From NCBI GenBank assembly GCA_015272215.1, contig JACYMD010000093.1:62001-126000 (forward strand): a DNA stretch of 64,000 nucleotides. The letters run 5' to 3'. This DNA is from Rivularia sp. T60_A2020_040. GTDB taxonomy: Bacteria > Cyanobacteriota > Cyanobacteriia > Cyanobacteriales > Nostocaceae. Below are positions 31,108 through 41,500 of this stretch, piece by piece (positions within the stretch are counted from its first letter, which is position 1; each line of letters opens with the position of its first letter). The position numbers were made by a program, and so were the translations under genes. The notes beneath the pieces were generated by a model, which ran no database searches, was not told the DNA's origin, and saw nothing but the letters and a program-made list of their open reading frames with translations.

Positions 31108-31227
31108 ACAGTAACTGCATTTAGTCACATTACTGAGCGTAAGCATTTGCTTTGTTTGAGGGTAGGCTTTGTGTTACCTTTACCCTAGCTTAACCTTACG
31201 CTCAGTATCTGGGAAATTGCAATTGAT

Positions 31228-31701
31228 TTACAGCATTTGAAATAGCTCATCATCTAAGTCATAACCGAGCAACTTAGCCATTGACTTGATTCGAGATTGA
31301 CTGGGAATATTTTGTTGTTCGAGCCAATCTTTCAAGACAAAGGTTTTGTGCATGATAAAAATTTCCAAAGCTTCGGGATTGTATTGAATACCTTCTTTGG
31401 AGTTAAACTGATGTGGAACTAATACGGCAGCATAACGGGCAAATTCTCCCGATTGCCAATCTAATAAAAATGGTAGCCACGGGTATTTTGCATCCAAACG
31501 GATAAACCATAATCGAAGTTCGGGAATTTCTGAAAGTTCCCGTGGATCTCCTGGTTCTAATTCGTACTGAATATCAAAGCGTAATTGTTGTTCGCTCGAT
31601 GCAATATTATCATGAGCAAGGATTTTTTCGATTACCGCTGTCGCAGGGGACAAATCCAAGCTGTTGATAGAGTTACTCGAAAGTGTAATAGTTAAAGTCA
31701 T
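31228..31701 (-). CDS. CRR6-like (NdhI maturation factor family) protein
   Basis: SSEQQLRFDIQYELEPGDPRELSEIPELRLWFIRLDAKYPWLPFLLDWQSGEFARYAAVLVPHQF. Confidence 0.8.
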   Translation of the reverse strand: MTLTITLSSNSINSLDLSPATAVIEKILAHDNIASSEQQLRFDIQYELEPGDPRELSEIPELRLWFIRLDAKYPWLPFLLDWQSGEFARYAAVLVPHQFNSKEGIQYNPEALEIFIMHKTFVLKDWLEQQNIPSQSRIKSMAKLLGYDLDDELFQML

Positions 31702-31915
31702 TAATTAGAATTTTGGATTTTAGATTTTAGATTTTAGATTATGTCCTTGCGGACACGCTACGAATCATGGATTTTGGATTTTGGATTAATTTGGGATAAA
31801 TAATTATACATATAAATAATAATGTAGAGACGTTGCACTGCAACGTCTCCCCGTAATTAAATTGATATTGATAATTCGCTCGAATGTATTCTTTGGAGGC
31901 ATCTACCTCCTCAAA

Positions 31916-34156
31916 CTAACTCAACCATTTATGGTATAAAGCGTTATCACCACCAATCGCAAAGATATCAATGCGGTTTTGTCCCCAAGCTAAAGCAGCA
32001 GGAGCCGAAATTGATGCTCCACCAAGGTTTTGCCATTCACTTGTAGTAGCGCGATCGCAAGTTTTACGGTGTATTGCGTTATCCGTACCAACAGTAAATA
32101 TATTGATAGTATTAGTGTTTGCAGTTACTGCGGGAGAGTATAACCATAAACCACCCAAACTTTCCCAATTATTGCTCCAAGATGTACCATTCCAAGATTT
32201 ACGGTATATAGCATGATCGCAACCTCGAATAAATACATCGATGGAGTTTTCTTGTAAAGAAACTGCTGCTGGAGTACCCAAGCTGATACCACCCAAAGAA
32301 AGCCATTCACTCCAACATTCACCGTTCCAGAATTTGTGCCAAACAGCATTATCGGCGGCAACGCTAAATACATCAAGTCGGTTACTACCCCAACTAGTAG
32401 CTGTGACTCCGTGCTTGCATAAACCTCCTAAATTTTCCCATTCGCTCCAAGTTTTACCATTCCAAGATTTACGCTGTAATGTACGTTCTTGAGAAATAAT
32501 AAATAGATCGATATTTTGTTGTTTGCGGGATAACACCGCAGGAGTTCCCAAACTAAAGCCGTCTAGCTTCTCCCATTCACCGAGATTTTTATCTTCGTGC
32601 CAAGATTTACGATAAATCGCACTGTCTCCACCGACAATAAAGGCATCAAGATGATTTTCCTCAGCAGAGACAACCGCAGGTGCATAAAAGCTGTTACCTC
32701 CCCAGCTTTCCCATTCGTGCCATTTTGGCTGTTGAGGTAATAGTTGGTCAAAAGCGGCTTTTGCTTGAATAATTCCAGCACCGGAATGATGATCAAAACC
32801 AGGTTCACCAATGTTTTTCGCGGTACTTTTGAGCAGTTCTTTAGCTTCTTGTTGATTTAAGTCAGATTTAGCTTGCTTGAGTAATGCTACCACCCCAGCA
32901 GCAATCGGACAAGCCGCTGAGGTGCCGTTATCGCTAGCAAAGTAACCTTTAAAATGACTCACTGAGCAAAAATCTGGTTTATTGGGGTCTAAAGATGCAG
33001 GTCCTTGACTACTATAACCAATAAACTGTTCTTCTTTATTGACTGCACCAACCGTCATCACTAAAGGATGTCCGTTTGCACCCCAAATGCTTTTACCTGA
33101 GCCAGTATCGGTACCGCATCTTTGGGAGGGGCAGCTACCTCCACAGTTACCCGCTGCAAACAATACTAAGATACCTTGCTCAATCGCTTCTACAACTTTA
33201 CGAGTGAAAGGATGTTCGGGATTGTTTGCATAAAATTCATCCCAATTTTCTTGGTAAATTCCCCAACTGTTGGTGAGAATCTGGGGTGTACCGTCGGTTT
33301 GATACTGCTTAATTGCCCAATCAAATACTTTTAAAGCGTTGGATATGGCATCACCGCCGGAAATTCGGCAATCGTAGAGTTTGGCTGCGGGTGCCATTCC
33401 TAATACATCGGTAGCGGACATATTACCGTGTTCACCCCATTCTTTGGCGGTAGTTCCCCAGTCGGATGCGGGACCACCAATCACATTTTTGACACGAAGA
33501 ATGGTTTCTGATGGACCAATATCACGACCTTCAGCAGTTATTCCACCATCAACAACACCAACAACGATACCTTCTCCTTTGAAGCCAGCTGCCCAAATTT
33601 GGTCGGCACCGAAATACTTGGCGACATCGGCTATGGTTCCTTTGGCTGTTGTCGGAGAGCAATCACAGGTACCAATCGGACAATTTTGCGCCCCATCCAT
33701 GGGTACGACTAAATCTCTGTTTTTTTCTAGTAAGGCAATATCAAAGGGTGCAATGGGGGTATCTTTGTAAACTTTGATGACGTTAGCTTGTGATTCTAAT
33801 TGCTGAATATCGTTTTCTTCTATTATTCCCCGCACAATAACCGTTTCTTCGTTGTTAGCTTGCAAGGTAGATAGTTGTTCGCTACTGGAATTAACTGTTA
33901 TCGGTTCGTAGCTGGTATCAAATCTGAAACTACTGACATTGATTTGTGCAGCTGTCCGAGATGCTGCTAATACACCTTGATTACCGGGAACCCGCAGTTC
34001 TACCAACACTTTCTGCATATGTCCGTAAGCAGATGCCGCATCCATGGCGCTACTAGGCATTTCACGAGGTGCAGATGGGGAGTTCATATCCAAGGAAGGC
34101 ATTGTGCGCCCAGAATTATTAAAACCATTATTGAGATTACTTTGCATTTTTATCAC
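31916..34156 (-). CDS. Subtilisin-like S8 serine peptidase with C-terminal lectin-like (PLL/DUF346-type) repeat domain
   Basis: Catalytic Asp VVDGG, His GEHGNMSATDVLG, Ser GTSAACPIAAG; then six ~46-aa repeats (EWESLGG...SPAV...IDVF..G.DNAIYRKSWNG). Confidence 0.92.
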   Translation of the reverse strand: MIKMQSNLNNGFNNSGRTMPSLDMNSPSAPREMPSSAMDAASAYGHMQKVLVELRVPGNQGVLAASRTAAQINVSSFRFDTSYEPITVNSSSEQLSTLQANNEETVIVRGIIEENDIQQLESQANVIKVYKDTPIAPFDIALLEKNRDLVVPMDGAQNCPIGTCDCSPTTAKGTIADVAKYFGADQIWAAGFKGEGIVVGVVDGGITAEGRDIGPSETILRVKNVIGGPASDWGTTAKEWGEHGNMSATDVLGMAPAAKLYDCRISGGDAISNALKVFDWAIKQYQTDGTPQILTNSWGIYQENWDEFYANNPEHPFTRKVVEAIEQGILVLFAAGNCGGSCPSQRCGTDTGSGKSIWGANGHPLVMTVGAVNKEEQFIGYSSQGPASLDPNKPDFCSVSHFKGYFASDNGTSAACPIAAGVVALLKQAKSDLNQQEAKELLKSTAKNIGEPGFDHHSGAGIIQAKAAFDQLLPQQPKWHEWESWGGNSFYAPAVVSAEENHLDAFIVGGDSAIYRKSWHEDKNLGEWEKLDGFSLGTPAVLSRKQQNIDLFIISQERTLQRKSWNGKTWSEWENLGGLCKHGVTATSWGSNRLDVFSVAADNAVWHKFWNGECWSEWLSLGGISLGTPAAVSLQENSIDVFIRGCDHAIYRKSWNGTSWSNNWESLGGLWLYSPAVTANTNTINIFTVGTDNAIHRKTCDRATTSEWQNLGGASISAPAALAWGQNRIDIFAIGGDNALYHKWLS

Positions 34157-34913
34157 CCTGTTAAATACTGAATTGTGGAAATTACGGTTATTTGCTTGTT
34201 GAATAACTCAGCAAATACCGTTGAGTAGATGTGCTTATTTACTGGTAAATTAGCTATAAACCTAATCTCCAGCTTGAGTCTGGGAACTAGAAACTACAAG
34301 TATTATTTACTTATTATTTACTGCTTGTATTTTCCGAGCTTGTTTATAGACATTATGTAAATACACTAGCTTAGATGAGAATAAGTAGATGTACTGAAAA
34401 AACCAATATTGGGCTTTAAACCTCAGTATAAACCACAGTTATTTTTGTTTTGAAGGGCAAAATAAAAGTCTATCGCGGATCAAATTAAATATAAATTAAA
34501 TATAAATTGAATATAAATTGAATATGTCTAATTATTTACACCCAGTGGCAATCAAAGGAAAAGCAAATAAAAATACTAGTTCAGTATGATTACTGTAAAT
34601 ACTCAAGCAATCAACTACAAAGAACTAAAAGGTAGCGCTAGTTAAACAAACGACATAAGTGATCTTTGTGTAATACTGAATCTACTGTGAAGTAGACGTT
34701 TACAATAAATTTAAGCTAAAGTGGTAATGAGTTTATTTTAGATTAATTGTTGACAAATTAGACTTTAGCAAGCCTTGAAAAGTTCATCTGATGATTCCGC
34801 GTCTTTGTAGATGCAGAAAAAGAGGAAAACACGAAAAAAGATTGTGTGTATGATTACTTTAATTTTTGTATCTACGAAATAAAAAAGAAACTTTCATATT
34901 TAAAAATACAAAT

Positions 34914-35357
34914 ATGCAAAAACAAACATTATTTACAAAACCAATTCGTTCTTTAGAAGACGCACTAGAAAGATGTCAAACTTTGGGTATGCGAGTTAGT
35001 CGTCAGCGTCGTTATATTTTAGAACTTTTATGGAAAGCGAATGAGCATCTCTCCGCTCGTGAAATTTATGACAGGCTAAATTTAGAAGGTAAGGAAATTG
35101 GACATACATCCGTTTACCAGAACTTAGAAGCCTTATCCTCTGGGGGTATTATTGAATGTATTGAGCGCTGTGATGGACGTTTGTATGGAAATATCAGCGA
35201 TTCTCACAGTCATGTTAATTGTTTGGATACGAATCAAATTTTAGACGTTCATTTGGAATTACCTGAAGAAGTGATTCGTTCTGTAGAGGAAAAGACAGGA
35301 GTACGGATAACCGATTATAGTGTTAACTTCTATGGTTATCGCAGTTCTGTGGATTAA
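34914..35357 (+). CDS. Fur-family transcriptional regulator (FurC/PerR-like)
   Basis: RSLEDALERCQTLGMRVSRQRRYILELLWKANEHLSAREIYDRLNLEGKEIGHTSVYQNLEALSSGGIIECIERCDGRLYGNISDSHSHVNCLDTNQI. Confidence 0.9.
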   Translation: MQKQTLFTKPIRSLEDALERCQTLGMRVSRQRRYILELLWKANEHLSAREIYDRLNLEGKEIGHTSVYQNLEALSSGGIIECIERCDGRLYGNISDSHSHVNCLDTNQILDVHLELPEEVIRSVEEKTGVRITDYSVNFYGYRSSVD

Positions 35358-35588
35358 TCGAGATTTATCGTTACAATCCGGGTAGAGATGCTCATAATAT
35401 TGCGTCTCTACAATATTCGAGTCTGGTTATATTGCTAATGAGTAAAAAAATGGGAACACTAATAGTTATAAGCTGCTATTAATAGCTTTTAAGTCTCGTT
35501 AGTGGATTGGTAGATTACACCTAGAAATCAAAAAATCAAAAAATCAAATATTTATTGCTTGTCAATGCAATTAGTTATATCAGGTTAG

Positions 35589-36146
35589 CTAAAAAGCTGC
35601 ATTTGACGAATAAGTTGTGAGTTTAGACAATAACTGCTCATAAGTCATATGAGTAACTATCGGTGCTACAACATTAGAGATTGATTTTTCGATTGAATCT
35701 AACACCTGATTCAAACTATTTAATATTTCTGAAATCAACCTTTTCTGATGCTTTTTCGATTGTATTTTGCAGGTTTTTTTGATGTTTTTGATGACTCTAT
35801 CCATTGCTTTTGCTGCATTAGGAATTTTTGCTGTAAATAATGCATTTCTAGCTGATTCTAAAAATACAAAAACAGTCGTAAAGTCGTGCAATTGAATTTT
35901 GCTAGTAGACATTTCTAATGGTTTCATCACATCTACAGCATCTTTTAAATGAATCACGACTTTCTGCAAATCTTCAAAGTCAACGGCGGTGAATGCGCTG
36001 AGGGGCATTCCTCGCTCAACTTGAATATCAGTTAGTCTGTAAATCCACAACAAGTTTGAACAGCTATCGCCAATCACATTAGCTTGTTTTGATAACAAAT
36101 TGACGATTTTCTCAAACTTTATATTCATACAGTCTTTGATCAGCAT
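35589..36146 (-). CDS. Hypothetical helical protein (185 aa)
   Basis: Complete ORF, no recognised domain. Confidence 0.55.
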   Translation of the reverse strand: MLIKDCMNIKFEKIVNLLSKQANVIGDSCSNLLWIYRLTDIQVERGMPLSAFTAVDFEDLQKVVIHLKDAVDVMKPLEMSTSKIQLHDFTTVFVFLESARNALFTAKIPNAAKAMDRVIKNIKKTCKIQSKKHQKRLISEILNSLNQVLDSIEKSISNVVAPIVTHMTYEQLLSKLTTYSSNAAF

Positions 36147-36443
36147 ACTCTTCTACATTGGATCTACCAAAAACAGATCATAATCATAGATAAAATATAC
36201 CATAACGGATGGTACTTTTACGTATTTATTTTGACACAAATTAAAGTTTTAAATAATATTAGATTATTATCTTTTAAGAGTTTATACCAAATTTATGATG
36301 ATAAACTTCAAAGTATTAGTCTGTCATAAATAGTAGTCCGTCACATTAATTCTGTCTGAGTACTTATCAACTTTGATGGGTTGGGATGCTCCCATTACAA
36401 ATGGTTTCATAACTCCTAACTCTGGTGGTACTAACTCCTAATT

Positions 36444-38336
36444 TTATTTCCCCCACAATTTTTGTAAAGCCTTTGCTAAATTGACAAATACCTCTTCGAT
36501 TTTCAACATTGCGGTGTCAATCAATGCTAAAAGTTGCTCTAGAGGATGTTTGTGATAACCAATTAGTTCTGCTTTGGTTTCTATCCATTCTGGTTTGGCT
36601 TCGACTTGGGTTGATTCGTGGGTTTGGGTAATTTCTCCTTGATTTTGATTTTTTAATCTCGAATTTGGAGTAATTGTAATTTTTTGGTAGATTCCAGTAG
36701 TGCGGGCATCTTGCCCACTTTTCTTTATATAACCATCTTGCCCGCTTTTCTTTATATAACCATCTTGCTGGTTTTTTGTAATATAACCATCTTGCTGATG
36801 TCGTAGAACAGGTTTTTGTGGCTTTTGTAAACCAGCTTTTTGTTTAAGTCGTAAAGTGCGCCAATTTGGAATTTGGAAACGTCCAAATAATTTTGCGGAG
36901 GAATTATTTACTTCTGTAGAGGGTTTTAATTGCTTTTTAATAGTTTCTACGTTGTTATTTAATGCTTGATTTTTTTGATTTCGTTGCGGTAATCCACTAT
37001 TAAACAAGTCGTTAAAACTTAACCAATCATCTGTTGATTGTTGACTTTGTAACTGAGGAGTTTTAGATTTAGTTGTAGAAAGATAACGTTTTGGTGGAGT
37101 TTGCTTAATTTTTTTATTTTGAGGTTCCCCGTAAAAGTAATTCAAAGCTGCTGAAATTAAAGCTTGAATTTTCGACTTTTGACTTTCTAAATTACCGTCA
37201 GCTACTACTTGTTTACTGTTGACAGTTAAATTGCGATCGCCATATAAAAAGATATCTAATTTAGTTCTGACTACTTTAATTAATTCACCACCGCGCTGTT
37301 TTACAATCATCTGAGCGCGAGATACAGGAACTAAAGCATTTGTTTCCAATTTCGCAACAGCAGTATCTAAAGAAGCCAAGGTTTTTGGATTGATTGTGAC
37401 TCTTGCATTTATACTTATTGGAAATAAAATTTCAGTTTTTTCCTGATTGCTTGGAGCAATTATTTTGAATATACTTCCTACTCTAGATAATAATTTGGTT
37501 TCCTGCTTAACTTGAGATAATCGCCACGAACGCCAATAATTAGCAATTTCAGAGATAATTTTGTTTTGTAAAGTTTGCTGTTGCGATAAAGTTAAAATAT
37601 CAAGAATTTCGTTTTCACTTGTTACCAACACTAAATTATGATTAGACAGTTGTGAAGCAATTCCTTGAATTTTTCCAGAAGAATACTTTAAATTACTAAT
37701 ACCATCTTCCTCACTAATTAGATTACTCCTATCCCCTTCTAAAATTACCAATCTCTCTTTTGTCTTGAAAAGTTGCTCATGGGGGAGACCCCCAAGACCG
37801 CACTTTTCGCTGCCTCTTTCCTCCGTGTTCTCTGCGTCTCTGCGGTTTTTATTCCGGCAATCTTCTACCGGAAAAGGAGTAATTGTAGTGCCTTCGTAAA
37901 GCGTCGGCGAAGCACATACATCTTGCTCGCTAATTTCAACAAACTCGCTTTTTTGATTAGATAAAGAGCAAGATTTTAACGGTACAATGTTTGTTTTAGA
38001 AGTAGTAGAAATAGATAATTGTGAATTATCTAAAGATGGAATATATTGCGTTTCGATATTTTCTAATATTCGTAAAATCGCAGTATCAGCAGCAGGTTCT
38101 GATGGCTGCAATTTTAACTTAGATTCTTCTTTAGCTGCCGATAATTGGGTTCCCGCAGAATCAACAGCTTTTTGTAACAGTAAATATATTGATTTAGAAA
38201 GTGCTTCTAGAGACCAACTTGTTGCAACTTGTAATTGTCGTAACGAGCGTCCGAATCCTTCACCAAACCGTCGAGATTGTTTGTGAAAGAAGTTAAATAG
38301 CCTACTTTGATAACGTCCTTTGGAAGCAGAAGGCAT
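36444..38336 (-). CDS. Conserved hypothetical protein (630 aa) with translated dispersed repeats
   Basis: Long ORF; internal GYIKKSGQDGYIKKSGQDARTTG and NRRDAENTEERGSEKCGLGGLPHEQ are translations of DNA repeats. Confidence 0.7.
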   Translation of the reverse strand: MPSASKGRYQSRLFNFFHKQSRRFGEGFGRSLRQLQVATSWSLEALSKSIYLLLQKAVDSAGTQLSAAKEESKLKLQPSEPAADTAILRILENIETQYIPSLDNSQLSISTTSKTNIVPLKSCSLSNQKSEFVEISEQDVCASPTLYEGTTITPFPVEDCRNKNRRDAENTEERGSEKCGLGGLPHEQLFKTKERLVILEGDRSNLISEEDGISNLKYSSGKIQGIASQLSNHNLVLVTSENEILDILTLSQQQTLQNKIISEIANYWRSWRLSQVKQETKLLSRVGSIFKIIAPSNQEKTEILFPISINARVTINPKTLASLDTAVAKLETNALVPVSRAQMIVKQRGGELIKVVRTKLDIFLYGDRNLTVNSKQVVADGNLESQKSKIQALISAALNYFYGEPQNKKIKQTPPKRYLSTTKSKTPQLQSQQSTDDWLSFNDLFNSGLPQRNQKNQALNNNVETIKKQLKPSTEVNNSSAKLFGRFQIPNWRTLRLKQKAGLQKPQKPVLRHQQDGYITKNQQDGYIKKSGQDGYIKKSGQDARTTGIYQKITITPNSRLKNQNQGEITQTHESTQVEAKPEWIETKAELIGYHKHPLEQLLALIDTAMLKIEEVFVNLAKALQKLWGK

Positions 38337-38570
38337 GGTAGAAAAGTTGGTTAGTGGTTAGTTGTTAGTTGATGGTGGTTAGTTGATGGTGGTTGGTTGT
38401 TATTTATTTCTCCCCCTTCGGGTTCATTCACCACTCCCCATCTTCCGATCTCCTGTTCCCTGAACAAAAATTGTTACATAAGAAAATTTCCAATGTTTGT
38501 TTAGTATCTTTTGTTGCAAGTTCTTTTACTATTGAGCGTATACAACTTTTCACCGGATTTTAGCGTAAAT

Positions 38571-41500
38571 ATGACTAACTCTATACCTGAATCTAATACA
38601 AATTTAAGTTCACAAACTCATTCCCAAACTATTTTACAAGTTGTTGATAAATTACGTGCTTTTAGTAATGTGGATGTTCGCTCAAATTGGCGCTGTTTTT
38701 CAGGTGACATTTTGGTGAGTGAGGTTTTTGAGGGGGATTTTTCTGCTTGGGATACTACGCAGTTAAACGCGAAAGGACATATTGCTTGGCAAAAGGGTAA
38801 AAATGTGCTTTGGTTGGCACAAAAAATCATCGTTCCCCAGAATTTGCAGGGTTATCCAGTTGCGGGTTTGTGTTTGCGATTGGCTTTGGTTTGGTGGGCA
38901 GATTCCGCTCAAGTCTATATTAATGGTTCTTTGGTCGCTCAGGGCGATTTATTTGATTTTTCGCAACGAGTTTTATTAAGTGAGAAGGTAATACCGGCGG
39001 AGGAGTTTACTGTTGCTTTGCGTTTGGTAAGTCCGGGACACGATAATGGTGCTTTGGTAAGTTCGGGGTGTGTGTATGAAGCTGTGGGGAATAATCTTGA
39101 TCCCGGTTTTGTGGCTGCGGAGTTGGCGATCGCCCTACGTTATTGTGAGGCTTTTGCACCGGATAATTTGAATGTGATTGCTGGGTTAGTGCAGGAAGTT
39201 GTTGGGGAAATTAACCGCAGAGGCGCGGAGTACGCTGAGGAAGAGGGTAAGGAGAGAGTTAATGAGTGTCTTGCTAATTTACGGGATAATCTTCAATCCA
39301 AAATCCCAAATCTAAAATCCAAAATCTATCTTGTGGGTCATGCACATTTGGATATGGCATGGTTATGGCGTGTGAGTGAAACTTGGCAGGCTGCAAAGAA
39401 TACTTTTACATCGGTTTTAAAGCTGCAAGAGGATTTCCCGGAGTTGATTTTTTGTCATTCTACTCCAGCGCTTTATGCTTGGGTGGAAGATAATTGTCCG
39501 GATTTGTTTAGAGAAATTAAAAAGGCTGTTGACAAGAATCTTTGGGAAGTTGTTGGGGCTTTCTGGGTGGAACCGGAGTTAAATATCATTTCTGGGGAAT
39601 CGATTGTCCGTCAATTATTATATGGTCAGCTTTATGTTAAAGAAAAGTTTGGGAAGTTTTCAACGGTGGCATGGCTTCCTGATAGCTTCGGTTTTTGCTG
39701 GACTTTACCTCAATTTATGGTTTGTGCAGGAGTTGAATATTTTGTCACTCAAAAGCTGATTTGGAATGATACTACTAAGTTTCCTCATGGTGCTTTTTGG
39801 TGGCGATCGCCCGATGGTAGCGAAATATTTTGTTTGATGTCAGCACCGATTGGTGAAGGTATTGACCCAGTAAAAATGGTAGAATGCTCTGTTGCCTGGG
39901 AGAAACAAACGGGTTTACAGAATTACCTCTGGCTTCCCGGTGTTGGCGACCACGGCGGCGGACCAACTCGTGATATGCTCGAAATCGCCCGACGCTGGCA
40001 AGATTCACCTTTATGTCCGGAATTTGAATTTACCACCGTTGAGAGGTATTTACGGGGAATTCAGGAAGAGGTAGATGGAGAAACAAGAAGACAAAAAGAT
40101 GCGGTAGCAATCCAAAATCCAAAATCTAAAATCCAAAATTGGAATGATGAACTTTATCTTGAATTCCATCGCGGTTGTTATACTACTCATGGTGACCAAA
40201 AGCTTTACAACCGTCGCGGTGAAAATCTACTGTATGAAGCGGAATTATTCGCTAGTTTGGCAAGTATTTGCTGTGGTGTAGCTTATCCCAAAGCTGAAAT
40301 TGAAGCGGCTTGGAAAAAACTTTTATTTAACCAGTTTCATGATATTTTACCTGGTTCCTCAATTCCGGAAGTCTACGAGGATGCTTTACCTGAATGGCAA
40401 GCAATGCAAAATACTGCATCTTCCATATTACAGCAGTCTTTAGCAACTTTAATCACTCAAATCGACTTGTCGCGAATGCCATCTCCAGACAGTTTCCCGA
40501 TAGTTGTTTTCAATTCTCTGAATTGGCAGCGTTCGGAAGTTGTTGCTGTTTCCTTACCTGGGGAACTTACTCAACAATGGCAGATTTACGATAGTTCGGG
40601 TAATCAAATCATTTCTCAATTTGATGCCGATGCAAAATTATTATTTTTAGCAAGCGATATTCCTGCGGTTGGTTATCGTTTATTTTGGCTTTCTTCTACT
40701 CAAGAAGCAGCACCACAAAATCAATCAAAAACTATAGCGCTAGAGTTTATTTTAGAAAATGAATATTTACGAGTAACGGTTGACGAACAAACTGGAGAGC
40801 TAAGCAGCGTTTTTGATAAATTGAATCATCGTGAGATACTTTGTGCGAGAGGAAATCAACTGCAAGCCTTTACAGATAAAGGTCAATATTGGGATGCATG
40901 GAACATCGACCCCAATTATGCCGAACATATGCTACCATCGCTTGAATTAAAATCTATCGAGTGGCTTGAACAAGGATTATTACAAAATCGCTTGCGGGTA
41001 GTGCGTCAGTTGGGAGAATCGGAGTTTATTCAAGACTATATTTTGCAAGCTGGTTCCCCAATCTTGAAAATTGCCACCAAAGTTAACTGGTTAGAACGTC
41101 ACGTTTTAGTAAAAGCTGCATTTCCATTAAACTTAGAAGCAAGTTTTGCTACCTATGAAATTCCTTGCGGCGCAATTGAACGCACAACCAAACCCCAAAC
41201 TCCAGCAGAAAAAGCTAAATGGGAAGTTCCTGCATTACGTTGGGCTGATTTAACAGAAAAAAACACAGAAGAACAAAATAATTCTGCTGGTTACGGTGTC
41301 AGCTTATTAAACGACTGTAAATACGGTTACGATGCTCAACCAAATCAATTACGTTTAAGCTTGTTGAGAAGTCCAGAATGGCCCAATCCACAAGCTGATA
41401 AAGGACATCACGAATTTAGCTATGGTTTATATCCCCATGCAGGAAGTTGGCAGAAAGCCCAAACAGTCAAGCGTGGATATGAATTCAACCAACCTTTAAA

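Noticed and set aside
33381-33770. 129-aa ORF antisense to the subtilisin
   Set aside because: Lies over the conserved S8 catalytic domain; shadow ORF
31916-34156. Possible cyanobactin/RiPP protease (PatA/PatG-like)
   Set aside because: No precursor peptide or other RiPP enzymes nearby; C-terminal domain is a lectin-like repeat
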